Both the position numbers and the translations under genes were made by a program. Below, piece by piece: positions 9,483-20,706 of a DNA stretch of 34,688 nucleotides (position 1 is the stretch's first letter; every line of letters begins with the position of its first letter). The notes under the pieces were generated by a model. That model was not told the origin of the DNA and did not search any database. It saw only the letters and a program-made list of their open reading frames with translations. The DNA is from Gymnopilus junonius (Eukaryota > Basidiomycota > Agaricomycetes > Agaricales > Galerinaceae): NCBI GenBank assembly GCA_015501075.1, contig JADNYJ010000338.1, positions 1 through 34,688 of the forward strand, in the 5' to 3' direction.

Positions 9483-11018
9483 ATGTCTGGCATCCTATCT
9501 TTGCCCCAGGAGCTCCTTGACTGTATCATAGAGGAATTCACTCAACAGCACCCTTCCGTAGATGAGGAAGCACACAAAGCTATTCTGGCTTGTACGCTCG
9601 TCAGCAAGCCGTTCAGTGCATCAGCACGTCGATTCCTCTCTTTGGACATCGCCATTCACGATGAGGATTACAAGAATGACTTCCTACGGTCAACTATAAA
9701 GTCATCTCCAGGCATATGCGATCGCTTGCGATCCCTCCGCATTTACCTGTTTTCTCCGCCTCCACAACCCAAAGAAGTAGAAGACCTTTTGACATTTCTG
9801 CTAGCTAACCCAGTCAAACTGGAACGATTGGCCATTGTTCTTGATGGAGAAAATTATCAAGTTCTTCCTTTTTATGAGAAGCTGAATGAAGGGATCCGCG
9901 ACACGATTTTTCGGGTCCGAGACTCTTCTAGGATCAAGATGCTCCGTCTCAGATCTGTCGACACATCTACATTTGAAATTGCCAAGTTCAAGGGATTACA
10001 AACACTTATACTCGACCTATGTACCTTCGATATGGGACCTAAGAAGCATGTAAAGGCCGAAGCCTTCAGGACGTTGGAAACTCTGCAAATAAACCAATGC
10101 TTAACGAGCTTTTCAGAGAACCTCTATTTGTTGTCCACTGGTACTGGGAGAAAAAATGCATTTTGTAATCTAAAGACTTTTCGCTGTGTCATCAATGAGG
10201 ATGACGGCTTGACTCTCTCGCGGAATTTTCTACGAAACTTTGGTGGAGGAATCAATCTGGAAAGCCTTGACTTGTGAGTCGCCGAATATCTCATTCCCAG
10301 TCGTTATCATAACCTGATGGAATACGTAGAATCGAAAAGATACCCGACGAAAGCCATTGGCCGAGTCATAATGAAGCCCGTTCGGAAGTCTTTGATCTGT
10401 GAGTAGTCGCAACCTTATTTTCAGTTCATATTGAAAACTGACGGAACTATTAGAACTCATGAAATATTCCTACACAACCATTATTGGCGCCAGCCCGATG
10501 ACATAGATCGTTTTCATTTGAACTACTTTCAAAACCTCACTCGTTTGAAAATACAATGCACCATTCCGAAAGATAGGAAGACATTGCGCCGAAAGATATC
10601 CCCTCGCATTCTACTTCGTCCGTGCCTGACAGACTCCACAACTCTCAAGTCTATTCACGTATCTTTTAATATGCCATATCCAATGATAGGATCGTCGCTC
10701 GAGCTCTTATTATTCGATAATCATGATTGGAGAAGTCTCGACACGACGCTCTCAGATCCGACATATTATCCATCACTCAATTCCTTTAAAATTACTCTGT
10801 GCACAAGAGCAAGTGTTGATTGTCACCACGACGCGGTTGAAGATGTACGACGTTTATCGGCCAGTCCTGCATTTCGGTTTCCACGACTCAGGAGCTTACG
10901 GTCAATCATACCCGATATTGGGATAGCTGTAGAGGACGTACATCATCTGACACCCATCTCCGACCTTGTTGCTGAGATGACTGACGAATTGAGGAAGATG
11001 AATACGATTATTCTATGA
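9483..11018 (+). CDS. F-box/LRR-like protein
   Basis: Three exons (9483-10273, 10330-10398, 10454-11018) join in frame to 474 residues; introns are GTGAGT..GTAG and GTGAGT..TTAG. The N-terminus carries the F-box-like motif (SLPQELLDCIIEEF, then ILACTLVSKPF and RRFL). The remainder consists of irregular leucine-rich repeats (RLRSLRIYL, LERLAIV, LQTLILDLC, LETLQIN, LESLDL, LTRLKIQC, LKSIHVSF). It is probably a substrate receptor of an SCF ubiquitin ligase (family inference). It is the intact member of a local pair with the truncated copy at 7878, in the same orientation. Its 3' end lies about 600 bp from the convergent INO1 gene. Confidence 0.8.
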
Positions 11019-11158
11019 TTTAATAGGAAGAGCTCTGATTATCGCGTTTATAATTGGGTTGGACATGGAGCGAACTGGAAAATGAAGAAGCACGGTTTCT
11101 AGATTGGAAGACTGGATAAATGTTTTCGAAATTCGTAGTATATAGTCAATCTTACGTC

Positions 11159-11466
11159 TTATTGCAACCCTTCATAAACGAAATGGTCACTTACTTCACG
11201 TAAATGCTTGAGCTCTCCGCTTTGAATTACAGGGAGGGCGGCAGCGTTTCGCAGGTTGCTTAGAAGATCAACTTGAAACCATACCGTCAGGTTAGGCTGG
11301 CCGCCGCGAGATTCACCCCGACGGATTACAAGCTTAAGCCTCTGATTCTCCATCCACCCAAATAATGACACCGACAAGATGGACATACGTGACTGCATAG
11401 TCTTCCAGGTTGAAGCTCAATATAAACTTGACGATCCTCAGTCCGAGAGCCCGACATCCAAACCAT
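11159..11466 (-). other. Small unidentified coding-like fragment
   Basis: An ATG at 11466 opens a short frame that could splice (GTATGT near 11388) into a frame reading RLKLVIRRGESRGG, and the downstream words LRNAAALPVIQSGELKHLREVSDH look protein-like. No complete gene can be built. It may be a remnant like the dead copy at 8570-9164, but the evidence is weak. Confidence 0.25.
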
Positions 11467-11620
11467 AATAGTAAGACACACAATATATTGATTTTTCTAA
11501 ATAATGAACAAGATCACAAAAGATACGTTTAACGGCACTTTGGCCGAGGAAGACGATACTGATTCTGATTCTGAAAGACACGATGACATTTACGAAAGGA
11601 AGATGGCCGACACAAGCCGT

Positions 11621-13456
11621 TTACCAGATCCTGGTCTCAAGGAGCAAGTCGGTGTTGCCTTCCAAGCCAATGCAAGCCTTGAGGAAACTCTCAAGGGCAT
11701 TGCGCTGCCTGTTGAGACTGTTGACGACTTCCGTGCCTATATTAATTTTTGTAAGCTGATAAGAATAGAAAAATAAGGAAAGAAGGCTTACCAGGCTTGA
11801 CGAGAGGAGCCTTGAGCATGTAGGATAAAAGGGAAAGCACCGAGTACAAAGGCGCGAAGTCCTTCTGCTCGCTGACCTTGCGGTACTGAACGCGAGTCAG
11901 GAGCTCAGCGAGGATGGTCAAGTCCAAGATGAGAGGAGTAGCAAGGAGAGAGTCCTATTGAAATGATGTCTGATCAGATGGACTGAATTGAATTATAGGG
12001 AAAGGTCACTAACCTCGCACTCGTTGAAGATGTTGATGGTGGAACGACCGCCACAAAAGATCTCAGAGTAGTACTCGTCGATGGCGCGCTTAGAGTCGCC
12101 AACAGCAGGGACATACTTGATGACAACAATATGGTCGGGGTGCTCGCCCTTACCAATAGGGACGCCCTTGGCGCCGACCTCAGGGGCCTTGTAGAGGAGG
12201 CGGTTAGCGTCGACCATGTCGTCAACGACGCTGCTCTTGCTGATCTCCTTGCTCCTGAACTGCCTCTCAGCAGACAAGTTGCGACCGTCGTTATTGCCGA
12301 GATGGTTATAGGAGGCGATGGATAGGGGCTTGATGCCAGCGTTGACGAGGAACTCGGCCAAGACGGACTTGAGCTTGGTCTGGCCGGACTTCAAGTCATC
12401 GCCACCGATGAAGGACTTCTGACGCTCAGCGAGCTGGATGGCGCCGGGGACAAAGGTGTTCTGAGGAGCGCCGTTGATGAAAGGCTCGCCTTCGAGGATG
12501 GCAGCAACGGCGAACAAGGTGGACGGGGAAACCTCCTCATGAGAAGTCTTGATGGCGTTGAGGAGGTTGTCAGCAGTGTCGTTGACCCCAGGGATGATGT
12601 CGCTGTAACGCTCAGTGTTGGCGGTCCAGAAAACGACGATGTGGTCCAGGCCGTTATCCTGCTTGAACTTGCGGATATCAGCGCGGATGTGCTCAAGGTG
12701 AGCCTGCTTGTCGGCTCCCGGAATAAGGTTATCAGCGCGGGTCTCCTGGTTGGCTGCGATAAAGTCCGGGTAATAGATGGACGGAAGAGGCTTGCCGAGG
12801 GCTGCCATGTGGGGAGCGACCTGACGCTGAAGGTCGTAGTCTAGAACCTTGGAGCGCTGCATGGCCTTCTCCATGGGAACGCCAGAGATATCCCAACCAC
12901 CGAGAACGAGGTCGTTGGGGTGGACCATAGGAAGCACGTCAGAGACAGGGACATGGACTTCATTGCCAGTGGAAGGCTCGGTTCCAATGCGCACGGTAGA
13001 AGCGCGAAGGACGGAACCAATGTAGTTGGGTTGTTGGATGCCCTCCTTGGTGCGCCAGATGATGTTGTGACGGTTGGCGAGGATGGTAGCGCACAAGGTG
13101 GAGCCGTTGTTGCCGCCAATGCCAATCATCATCAAACTGTGAACGATACCAAATCAGGCGAGTGAAAATGAAACATTTACGGCAACGACATACCCTGTCT
13201 TGGACACAGCGCGCTTGGTCTGGAATTCGAATTCCTGGACGGTAGGCTTGACGTTGAAATGACCATCGGCGACGGTGACCTCAGAGCCGCGGTTGAAAAA
13301 TTTGGCAGTGATGTGCTCGTCGCTGTAGAGCGTGTTCTCGGACTGAACGGTGATCGCATGGGGGCGACGGGCAGCGGTGGGGTGAATGGGGAGGACCGAC
13401 TCGAGCTCGGATTCAGGGGTGTTGTACCCGGACGTGTTGGTGAGAGTAGGTGCCAT
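11621..13456 (-). CDS. INO1: Inositol-3-phosphate synthase
   Basis: Four exons (13456-13194, 13136-12014, 11954-11792, 11736-11621) join in frame to 554 residues, close to the usual 510-550. The enzyme turns glucose 6-phosphate into 1D-myo-inositol 3-phosphate with NAD as an internal redox cofactor; this is the committed step to inositol and phosphatidylinositol, in the cytosol. The NAD-binding loop GIGGNNGST lies near residues 93-101. Other family blocks follow: [41 protein letters not shown] and NIFNECEDSLL. The C-terminus ([12 protein letters not shown], ending RIW) lies on the last small exon, so an antisense frame over 11504-11776 is a shadow. The ATG at 13456 gives MAPTLTN, a normal start for fungal members. 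Confidence 0.95.
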
Positions 13457-13628
13457 TGATATTGAGGAAGTGATACGACGGTGTAGGAGCAAATCAGAAA
13501 CTTATGAGAAATCCGGCGTCGGAGTGTTTGGAGCCTCTATGGGTGTTGTGTGAGCTGCAAAGCTGGTTCGAGTACATGCAAGGTCTGCAAGTAAATCGAG
13601 TTGGGAAAATACGAAGAGAAAGCTGCGC

Positions 13629-13635
13629 TTTTATA
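13629..13635 (-). promoter_or_regulatory. TATA box of INO1
   Basis: On the minus strand this reads TATAAAA, about 175 bp upstream of the INO1 ATG. Confidence 0.4.
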
Positions 13636-13990
13636 CGCTGGGAGGGTTGGAGATTGTTTATATGTACAGGGAGTAAGAGCGAAAGAGATGCTGGGCGTTT
13701 CCGGCACGTTGCCACAGATTTTATGTCACAAAGAATTTCGAATCATTCGATCAAATGGCACAAATCCAGGGTCTCGGAAATTTTTCAGAATGATAATCAA
13801 ATTTTGATAAGACTGCAACCGTGGTATCTCCCATCCCATCCCCAGACAGCCCCCTCAAAAGGGGATTTGTCTTTGAAGGTTCTGGTCTCACAGAACTGTG
13901 GTACGTAAAAACTAGGAAGGTTGAGAACAAAAGGAATGTCCAAAAAAAACGCGGTCGAAGATATTGTCAAAAATTTTACGCGTCTTGATG

Positions 13991-13996
13991 CACGTG
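13991..13996 (-). promoter_or_regulatory. E-box (CACGTG) upstream of INO1
   Basis: CACGTG followed by ATAAAATTTC lies about 535 bp upstream of INO1. In yeasts, INO1 is controlled through bHLH sites with the core CATGTGAAAT; the core here is a related E-box but not that exact site. A role is inference. Confidence 0.3.
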
Positions 13997-14329
13997 ATAA
14001 AATTTCAGTTAAGGTTCTCTCGGCAGTTTTGTCGGAGATCCAATGGCAATGAACTCTATCTTTTCTTCATCCCTCTCAAAGGCGCTTCGTGTTCATCCAG
14101 GTTGCTCACCTTCATTCCTCGTAAAGGACTCGCTGTCATATTAAAGCCCCCGGACTAATTTCTCTCTACATTCATCGACCGAAAGCGGAATGCAGAAAAC
14201 TTCAATTTTCGTCTGAGGAGTATTTGATGACTTGTGCTTCCGTCTCTCGGGCCTTTTCTGAGGATTTCTTCCAACGGCCGTCGGGTGACTAATTCCAAAA
14301 GGGTCAAGACGTCGGCCATGAGGCTCAGT

Positions 14330-15420
14330 AAACACGAAAGTCGGGCTTTAGTCAGGCAAATTCAACAAATAGTCCACAGAGGCGTTTTTGTTACATCAGG
14401 TCCGAGCAAAATCTGACTAGGTAAGTCGGACAATAGTCAATCAATATCCAGTCAAGCTTCGGCTACAAATCTATGCCAGTCAGTAAATAGTCAGTAAATA
14501 GTTGTACTTCAGTCAACATTTCTTGTCATACAGGACTTGCTCAGATTCTCCTTATCTCCACAGCCAATTTCCAAATGTATACTCGACAAATCAAATCATA
14601 TTTTAGCTGGCTAAATAAAGAATACGTATAGTTACTCTACAATTGTAGACTACTGTAGTGAGTCGATCTGGTATGTATGCTCCATTACACTATTACAAGG
14701 ACTTAGATCCAACAACCAGGGGATACAGCACTACTCACGGTGTCCTGTAAAGGTATTGACCAGTGTCGGAAAGGCATGGCTTGATGTGTCAACCTATCAT
14801 GCCCCGACATCCTTCAGGCCTACAAAATGTATGTATCAGTGGATATCCACAGACGGAAAGGGCATTCCATACATACCTAGGTTTCAATTTCATCCTACAA
14901 CGTATCTGCCATACAATTGAAGTGCCTTGCTGTCCTCCTACATCGAACCTCACATTGCGTGTCGCAGGTTGCAGGCGGATCCTTTGAACGAGAGTTAAGA
15001 CACGAGAGAGGTATAACTATATCTCACGACATACCAATGAAGTGGAATGATGCTTGTTGTGCAGGGAAATAGGAGGGAATGGGGACAGAGGGAGTTATGG
15101 GGACAGAGGGAGGTAGAAGAAGGGAAGATGAGAAGTCGACGACAAGTTCTCAGCCTGTGAATTTCAACAAGCAGTTCACGTGCTAAGGCCAGACGTGCTT
15201 AACTAGGCTCGACTTGAAGAGAATGCGTCAGTCCAATGTGGATGAGGAGGTTAAGTCTCCATTGTGTTGACTATAATATGACTATAGTCCAACTACATAG
15301 TCACCATAATTGTCTTGCCAAGGAAACTACACGAAGTCATGACTTTTTGGTGACCAAGTGATAACTTCTGCCGACTGGAGTCCGACTTTGACTGACTTCG
15401 CTTTTTACTGAGCATGAGGC
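14330..15420. other. Gene-free region rich in GACT/AGTC words
   Basis: No gene is recognised between the INO1 promoter and about 15.6 kb. Clusters of AGTC (or its complement GACT) occur at 14338-14520, including two copies of AGTCAGTAAAT around 14480-14500, and at 15190-15410, including GACTATAATATGACTATAGTC around 15270. Such clusters toward both ends, with a sparser middle, resemble subterminal motif arrays of DNA transposons. I could not find convincing inverted termini or a target duplication. Confidence 0.3.
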
Positions 15421-15600
15421 GCGACGACTCTTACAAAGGCGATGTGGCTCGACATGATTCGACCACTCGATTTTGGTGGCTCGACAGACTATGCCGAAAC
15501 AGCTTTGATGATAAGGAATAGAGAGATCTAGATGTTTTCTTTCTTCTACGTATTCGTTGAACGTTCTCATGCACTAATAAATCTCAGTTGATACTCTGCC

Positions 15601-16019
15601 GATGAGCCCGCGCGGCGCGTACGACAAAATTCACAAGATTCAGACGACCCTCACGACTCGGACATTGGCATCTGTTACTTCGACGACGAAGAAACAATCA
15701 GAAAGAGCTCGGTGGTAAATGAGGTAAGATATCTGGGAAGTCTGTCATTCGTTTGAAATTTCTCAAGACGAAACAGGATTCAAAAGCAATTACCTGATGC
15801 TAGGGTCGGAATTCTTCACGAACCGTTTCCCCTACACGCGCCATACCTTCGTTACTTTACACAAGATTATCGAAGGAGAATCTATTCAAAACAGTGTATA
15901 CCCCAAATCCACGCTATGACATTGTGTGCGTCCTCCCGCGGGGCATTTTATTGGCTGGCGAAACAGCGCAAGGAGTTACATACGTCGACTGCCCACCACT
16001 TGTTGTCAGGTTCAGCTAA
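15601..16019 (+). CDS. Two-exon gene fragment of unknown function
   Basis: A frame open across 15601-15723 reads an acidic stretch (DSDDPHDSDIGICYFDDEE) and ends at GTAAGA. A good acceptor (GATGCTAG, ending 15803) leads in phase into 15804-16019, which reads TRAIPSLLYTRLSKE, then NPRYDIVCVLPRGILLAGE and YVDCPPLVVRFS before TAA. The matched splice sites and balanced composition argue for real coding sequence. I do not recognise the family. No start codon was found upstream, where a stop closes the frame, so a 5' exon is missing or the copy is truncated. It may belong with the exon-like stretches that follow to 18.8 kb. Confidence 0.4.
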
Positions 16020-18800
16020 ATGATTAACGTCAATCCAAGCAGGGACGTCCCGTTATTCGTTTCAAGAACGAAACGAAAAGACCTTGGCGGAAATATAATA
16101 CACTGCTCATGAACGTATTCTGCATATCTCTTACTTCGCATTGAACCCCAAATCAGATAAGATCGCTGTCACTCACTGCAGACTAGAAGACCCCCCCCTT
16201 TCGAAGACATTGGCGAGATCTGCGCTTCTGGGCGGTCCGTTCCTTGCAGCACGGCAAGATGCCAGTGTCCACTGTCAATACCATTCAATTGCCATATCTC
16301 AACTGCCGCATTCGGCTTGCGAAGCTAGGCTTGTTCATTGTCTGCCATTGTATGTGAACCCCGCGGGGTTTTTGGACGTTTCATTCAGCCCCACATGCTC
16401 AAAAATTTATTTTATTTTTGCAGAGCGAGAGAATTTTTCTCTGCAAAATTTTTAGTGCTCACTGACGAAAGCCTTCAATGAACGAGTCAATGTTTTTACG
16501 ATAGAACGATGGAATCGGCTGTGGCGCAGCTCGAGTCACCAGATCACCTTGGTAACGATTTCGTCATAGGTCCTGCAGCTAATCAAAAGAGATCCCATCA
16601 CGAATACATAAGCTATGCACTCGTTCTGTCGATCCTGCAAGGTACAGGTTTTTTTTTAAATTCGGGGCGGTCAAGTACGCTAAGTCTCTCTACCGTCATA
16701 TTTATACGGACTTTTCGGACCTGACTCACCTTTCCTGCGAGTTAGCTTGCGTTTTCTTTCCAGGTGAAGTATAATTAGGTCTTAACACAAGGCGTACGCA
16801 CGTTCTGCTGGGGAGGGCGTTCCGACGGCATCTGGTATCCCGCTTTTCTGTTCTGTTTTCATGGCCGTTCAGACCTCGAGGCGAACTTGAAGAGAAAAAA
16901 AGAAGAAAAGAACTGGAATGTCGTGGATCGTCGCTCAATTCTCAAATGAATTTGGGAACCGCTTTACCGTATCTGAATAGGTTGGTCATTGTGCAAGAAC
17001 ATCCTCTTGTCAATTTTTAGAACTCTTCTTTTAATTTATGTTACCTTTCGGTCATAACGGATAGAATCACCATAGGCTAAAAATACGAGAATAAGAGCCA
17101 GTCAAAGATTATCGTATCAGGCTTCGTTGTTAGATGATTGCGTTTGATCTGATCTCTAATTTCTTCACTAGGAAATGGTATGGTATATGTACACTATGAT
17201 CCACTGCATTAGGACCCACCCTTTGGCTTCATATGCCATGTCCTAATGGGATCTTCGGGCCTTTGATATTTTAGACAAGAGCCTGTAAGAAAGGACACTC
17301 ATTCCGGGGATTTCGAAATCCATTTGAGAAGAACAATGAGAAAGAGACGAATTTTTATATTTCCCAAGAACGTCAGTGTTTTTTTTATGACTTGCAAGTT
17401 GAGGACGTGGCCATGGAATTTTCTGGACCCATACGACCTTGTGGTGGGTCAGTGGCAGGTCCTCCATGGGGGATGACTCATGTGTGTGTGCGTGTACGGA
17501 AGAAGGTCAGGACGAAGGGTAATCGAAGTTCAGGGAAGTCCCTCAAAGCAGACAAAGACCTAACTTGTAACAATGACATTTAGGGTATACAAGTCTGCGC
17601 CGGCATTTCTCACAGATGACTTCAGCCAGAAAGAAATTGTAGGAAATATGTAATAATTCAAACGAGATAACGTGAAGGCTTGATTTCAACCTGATGATTA
17701 TCAGACAATGAACAGAAATGGGGATTGATACTGATAAGGCGTACCTATCAGTCGCCTTTCTTCAAGCTGTTGTCGTAAAGAATTTCCTTCCCACACGCAA
17801 AGAGGCGAATATAACGTTATGACTCGTGGTGTGGTGGCTGGAAAGTCTAGAGCCCATCTTAGAGACGAAGGGAGGGTCGCAGTTATGCGTATATACGGTA
17901 CCGAGGCCCTGATTGACGCGACTCGGGTCAGCGCCTCACTGCTGGATTTGTAAGTCCCCCAACGACGATGAGGCGCGGACGGTTTTCACGGCCGAAAAAA
18001 AATTTCCTTGCTTTTGAGGTTTCCTGTTTTGTGTTGTCTGAGGGTAAACCATGTTTGTTGAGCGGCTGGGCCAGAGGAATATCGATTGTGAATAGAACAC
18101 TTTTGAGTGGACGTACATGCACGTTGCCGAAGATGACCGTCGTTAAAGCAAAGCTGCATTCTCAAGGGTTTACGTCACAGCGATTTTGCAGCACGGAACC
18201 CTTTCGATGTATTTCTTCGTTTACCCAACAGTTAATACAGCTTAGAAATCGCCTGCCAAAGGACTGTAAAGATAAGACGGGAGCGGATGATGGGGAAGAG
18301 ATATCCTTCAAGTTCAACGGCGTGTTGACCTTCTAGACGTTTGCCATAGGGCATAAGCACAATGCCCTCGACCTGCGTAGTCCTTTTTTATTGGTCCCAT
18401 GGAAGGTCAAAGACATTTTAAGGGCAGAGTCCGAGCTCGACAGCAATGTGATTCAGTCCGGGAAACTGCTCCGCGTACAGAGTTGCCGCTGCTGTACTAA
18501 ATTGAAGCCAAATGATTAGCTTTATGCAGACGATGAAAAGAGCATCGGTGGCTTGCAGAGAACCGTTATGCTAGAGTCTGACAGTAGTAGTGAAAATTCA
18601 AGTCTGAAACGCACACTCAGAAGCGTCAATGATAGACTACTGAGTGCCTCGAGTGTGTCTGATCTCTTATCCAGTCTGTCCATGGAAGAAGCCGCGCCGT
18701 CAAAACTGCTACCATTGACATCAGCCATTATCATGGAAGGAGTGATAAAGGGTTCGAGACCAAATTCAATTAGGACGGAAGTCACCCCATCAGTATAACT
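16020..18800 (+). other. Exon-like plus-strand stretches, unassigned
   Basis: Several short frames here read like protein and often begin after a plausible acceptor, but they do not join into one frame. Examples: 16045-16143 (RPVIRFKNETKRPWRKYN); after TTTTTAG at 16455 (KAFNERVNVFTIERWNRLW); about 16797-17021 (RGELEEKKRRKELECRG, ALPYLNRLVIVQEHPL); 17276-17476 (TWPWNFLDPYDLVVGQWQV); near 17585 (YKSAPAFLTDDFSQKEIVG); near 17730 (IDTDKAYLSVAFLQAVVVKN); 18340-18510 (RSPFLLVPWKVKDILRAESE); and a Ser-rich tail to 18798 (SVNDRLLSASSVSDLLSSLS). These could be exons of one unknown gene, possibly with indels as in the RasGEF gene, or a decayed gene. Chance open frames are also possible. Confidence 0.3.
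16416..16448. repeat. 10-bp inverted repeat
   Basis: TTTTGCAGAG (16416-16425) and CTCTGCAAAA (16439-16448) are exact complements with a 13-nt AT-rich loop, in an AT-rich patch that could be intronic. Confidence 0.5.
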
Positions 18801-19061
18801 TTGTCGTTATTTGAGTTGGCACAGACCTCACGAGATCAAGACGGCAGACACTTTTTCAAGGACTTGCAAATCATCGATAGAGTTCAGATGCCTTTACACT
18901 GCCGTTGTAGACCCATCGATCCTTGATAAGGAACCCTTTAGTAATCACTGCGTATACATTTACATATCGGTACCCGTTCCATTGCTTGACATGGAGAAAA
19001 CAATCGCACCTAAATCCAGAGTTCATAAAATCCACTTACATAAATTCTCTCCCTCTTGGCG

Positions 19062-20297
19062 TCACAAACGTGCAGACAAATTGACGACATCAGCTGTGAT
19101 AAGTTCCAACGCTTTATAAGGATCTTCCCAATGTAACTAAGGTGAAGTAAGACCGGAGAGTCAGTATGTTTTTCTTGTTGGAAATAATCGTAGTGGAGAC
19201 GCACAAAGTGATTAGCGCCCTTCACGATCTTGTAATGTATCCTACCTCGAAGGCCACCTTTCGTCACATTATCCTGGACCGTCCATAAACCAGAAAGTCC
19301 GAAGGATGGACTCCTATCGCCACATACAAAAGTCATCTTCAACCTAGGGAAGAGAGCTGCAGTTTCTGATCCTCTCAAGGCTTTGTAGAAAGCTTCCTGG
19401 AGCGGTTGGACGAATTTGAAAACAAGGGGAAGATCGAGAGCTGCGTCTTGGCCGTAACTCGCCGTATTGCTCATGTCATCCTTGAAGATTGTGGGGATTT
19501 TGTCAGTCGAGGGAAGTACATATGCCAGGGTGTCGTAATTGTGCTTTGAATAGTCGCCGTTGTCGAAATATGAAGATACCCATTGACCAAACATTGGAAG
19601 ACGGAGGCTTTCAGGCATTGTAATATCTACCAACGGTGCCCAATTCTTTTCAGCATTAGGGAATCCAAAAAAGTATGGTGCAGCATCTATAGAACGGAGT
19701 CGATTGAATCGTACATTATAATTCAGTGAGTAACGCACCATATATGACTAGGGATCGAAGGTGTGAAGCGAGCGAAGAGCGTACTGTTGGAGGTAATGTT
19801 GGAACGGATGCCAGCATAAGCACAGCAAGTTGTGAACCCATAGACCATCCATATACAATACTTCCTCCCGTTTTGCCGTCATCAGAAAGGGGCGGTAATT
19901 CGAATTTCTGTGCAAAGAGGGCAATGAAAAGAGCGAGTTCGTGTCCTCGCGCCTGAATAAAATTTGCCCGCTCCTCCAACAGAGGAGCGTCGTCGACAAT
20001 CACTTTAGTTTCTTCCGGACTGAAGGGAGTCGAGCCTGCATAAGGCCGTCGATTTACGGCCACGAAGCGAAATCCGTTGTCAAACGCAACTGACTGCAAT
20101 TTTTGGAATATAACTAGAATGTACCAAACTTTCAATTTGAAATTTTGGATGGAAGAAACAGACGTACGATTTGTAAAGCATATCCCATGAACAGCGAAGA
20201 TCGTAGAATAAGGAAATATATTGGGTGCACCACTGTCAGTATATGCCAAATCCACACCAGAAGAAACAGCAAGTGTGTTGAGCGTAAGGGGCATCAT
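19062..20297 (-). CDS. Alpha/beta hydrolase
   Basis: Four exons (20297-20168, 20113-19739, 19686-19205, 19136-19062) join in frame to 353 residues. The fold's landmarks are in order: an HG oxyanion region (FAVHGICFTN, residues about 34-43), FRFVAVNRRPYAGS around 60-70, the nucleophile elbow YGWSMGSQ with Ser near 134, a likely catalytic Asp in FVCGDRSPS, and the catalytic His in GANHFLHWEDP formed across the last intron. Splicing of the last exon restores HWEDPYKALELI before the TGA, which confirms that intron. The substrate is unknown; fungal relatives are annotated only as alpha/beta hydrolases or esterases. No signal peptide is seen, so it is probably cytosolic. It is divergent from TIM50, with about 410 bp between starts. 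Confidence 0.85.
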
Positions 20298-20382
20298 CAA
20301 CTAGCAGAGGTTAATATTTCTGAGCCGCTTCGAATGTGCTCTCAGATTCTCCGGGTGACTTGAGAACCAATCACTGTTCTCC

Positions 20383-20391
20383 TTTTATATA
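20383..20391 (-). promoter_or_regulatory. TATA box of the alpha/beta hydrolase gene
   Basis: On the minus strand this reads TATATAAAA, about 90 bp upstream of the ATG at 20297. Confidence 0.5.
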
Positions 20392-20706
20392 CGCCACGAT
20401 ACGTGTGTAAGAGAAGACCATCTGTGAAGATATTCCCTGTTTAGTGGTACGTTTTTGACCGACATGACTTGGGATTCCCAGGGAGCCTACACTTTTTTTG
20501 TACGAACCCTAACCGTTGGAAAGGCTCTGGCAAGGATTAGAGGTCATGAACAACAGGAAAATAAAACTTTTTGTTGGAGAGTTGGCGGGCCTAGGTCTCA
20601 CTAGCGGAAGGCGATGAGCTCTGGTCCAAACATGACCACATACGTCCCAAAAATTGGCTGCTTGTGACGTTCACGCTGTCCCTGGTCAGACTTTCTCGTT
20701 CCCGCC

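Noticed and set aside
11504..11776. Plus-strand open frame of 90 residues
   Set aside because: It is antisense to the last exon and last intron of INO1, which encode the recognised C-terminus ending RIW.
12539..12844. Plus-strand open frame over INO1
   Set aside because: It is a shadow of the strongly conserved INO1 exon 2.
16509..16724. Open frame of 71 residues starting at ATG 16509
   Set aside because: It overlaps a competing frame (KAFNERVNVFTIERWNRLW) that follows a better acceptor; neither has a recognised family, so no gene is called.
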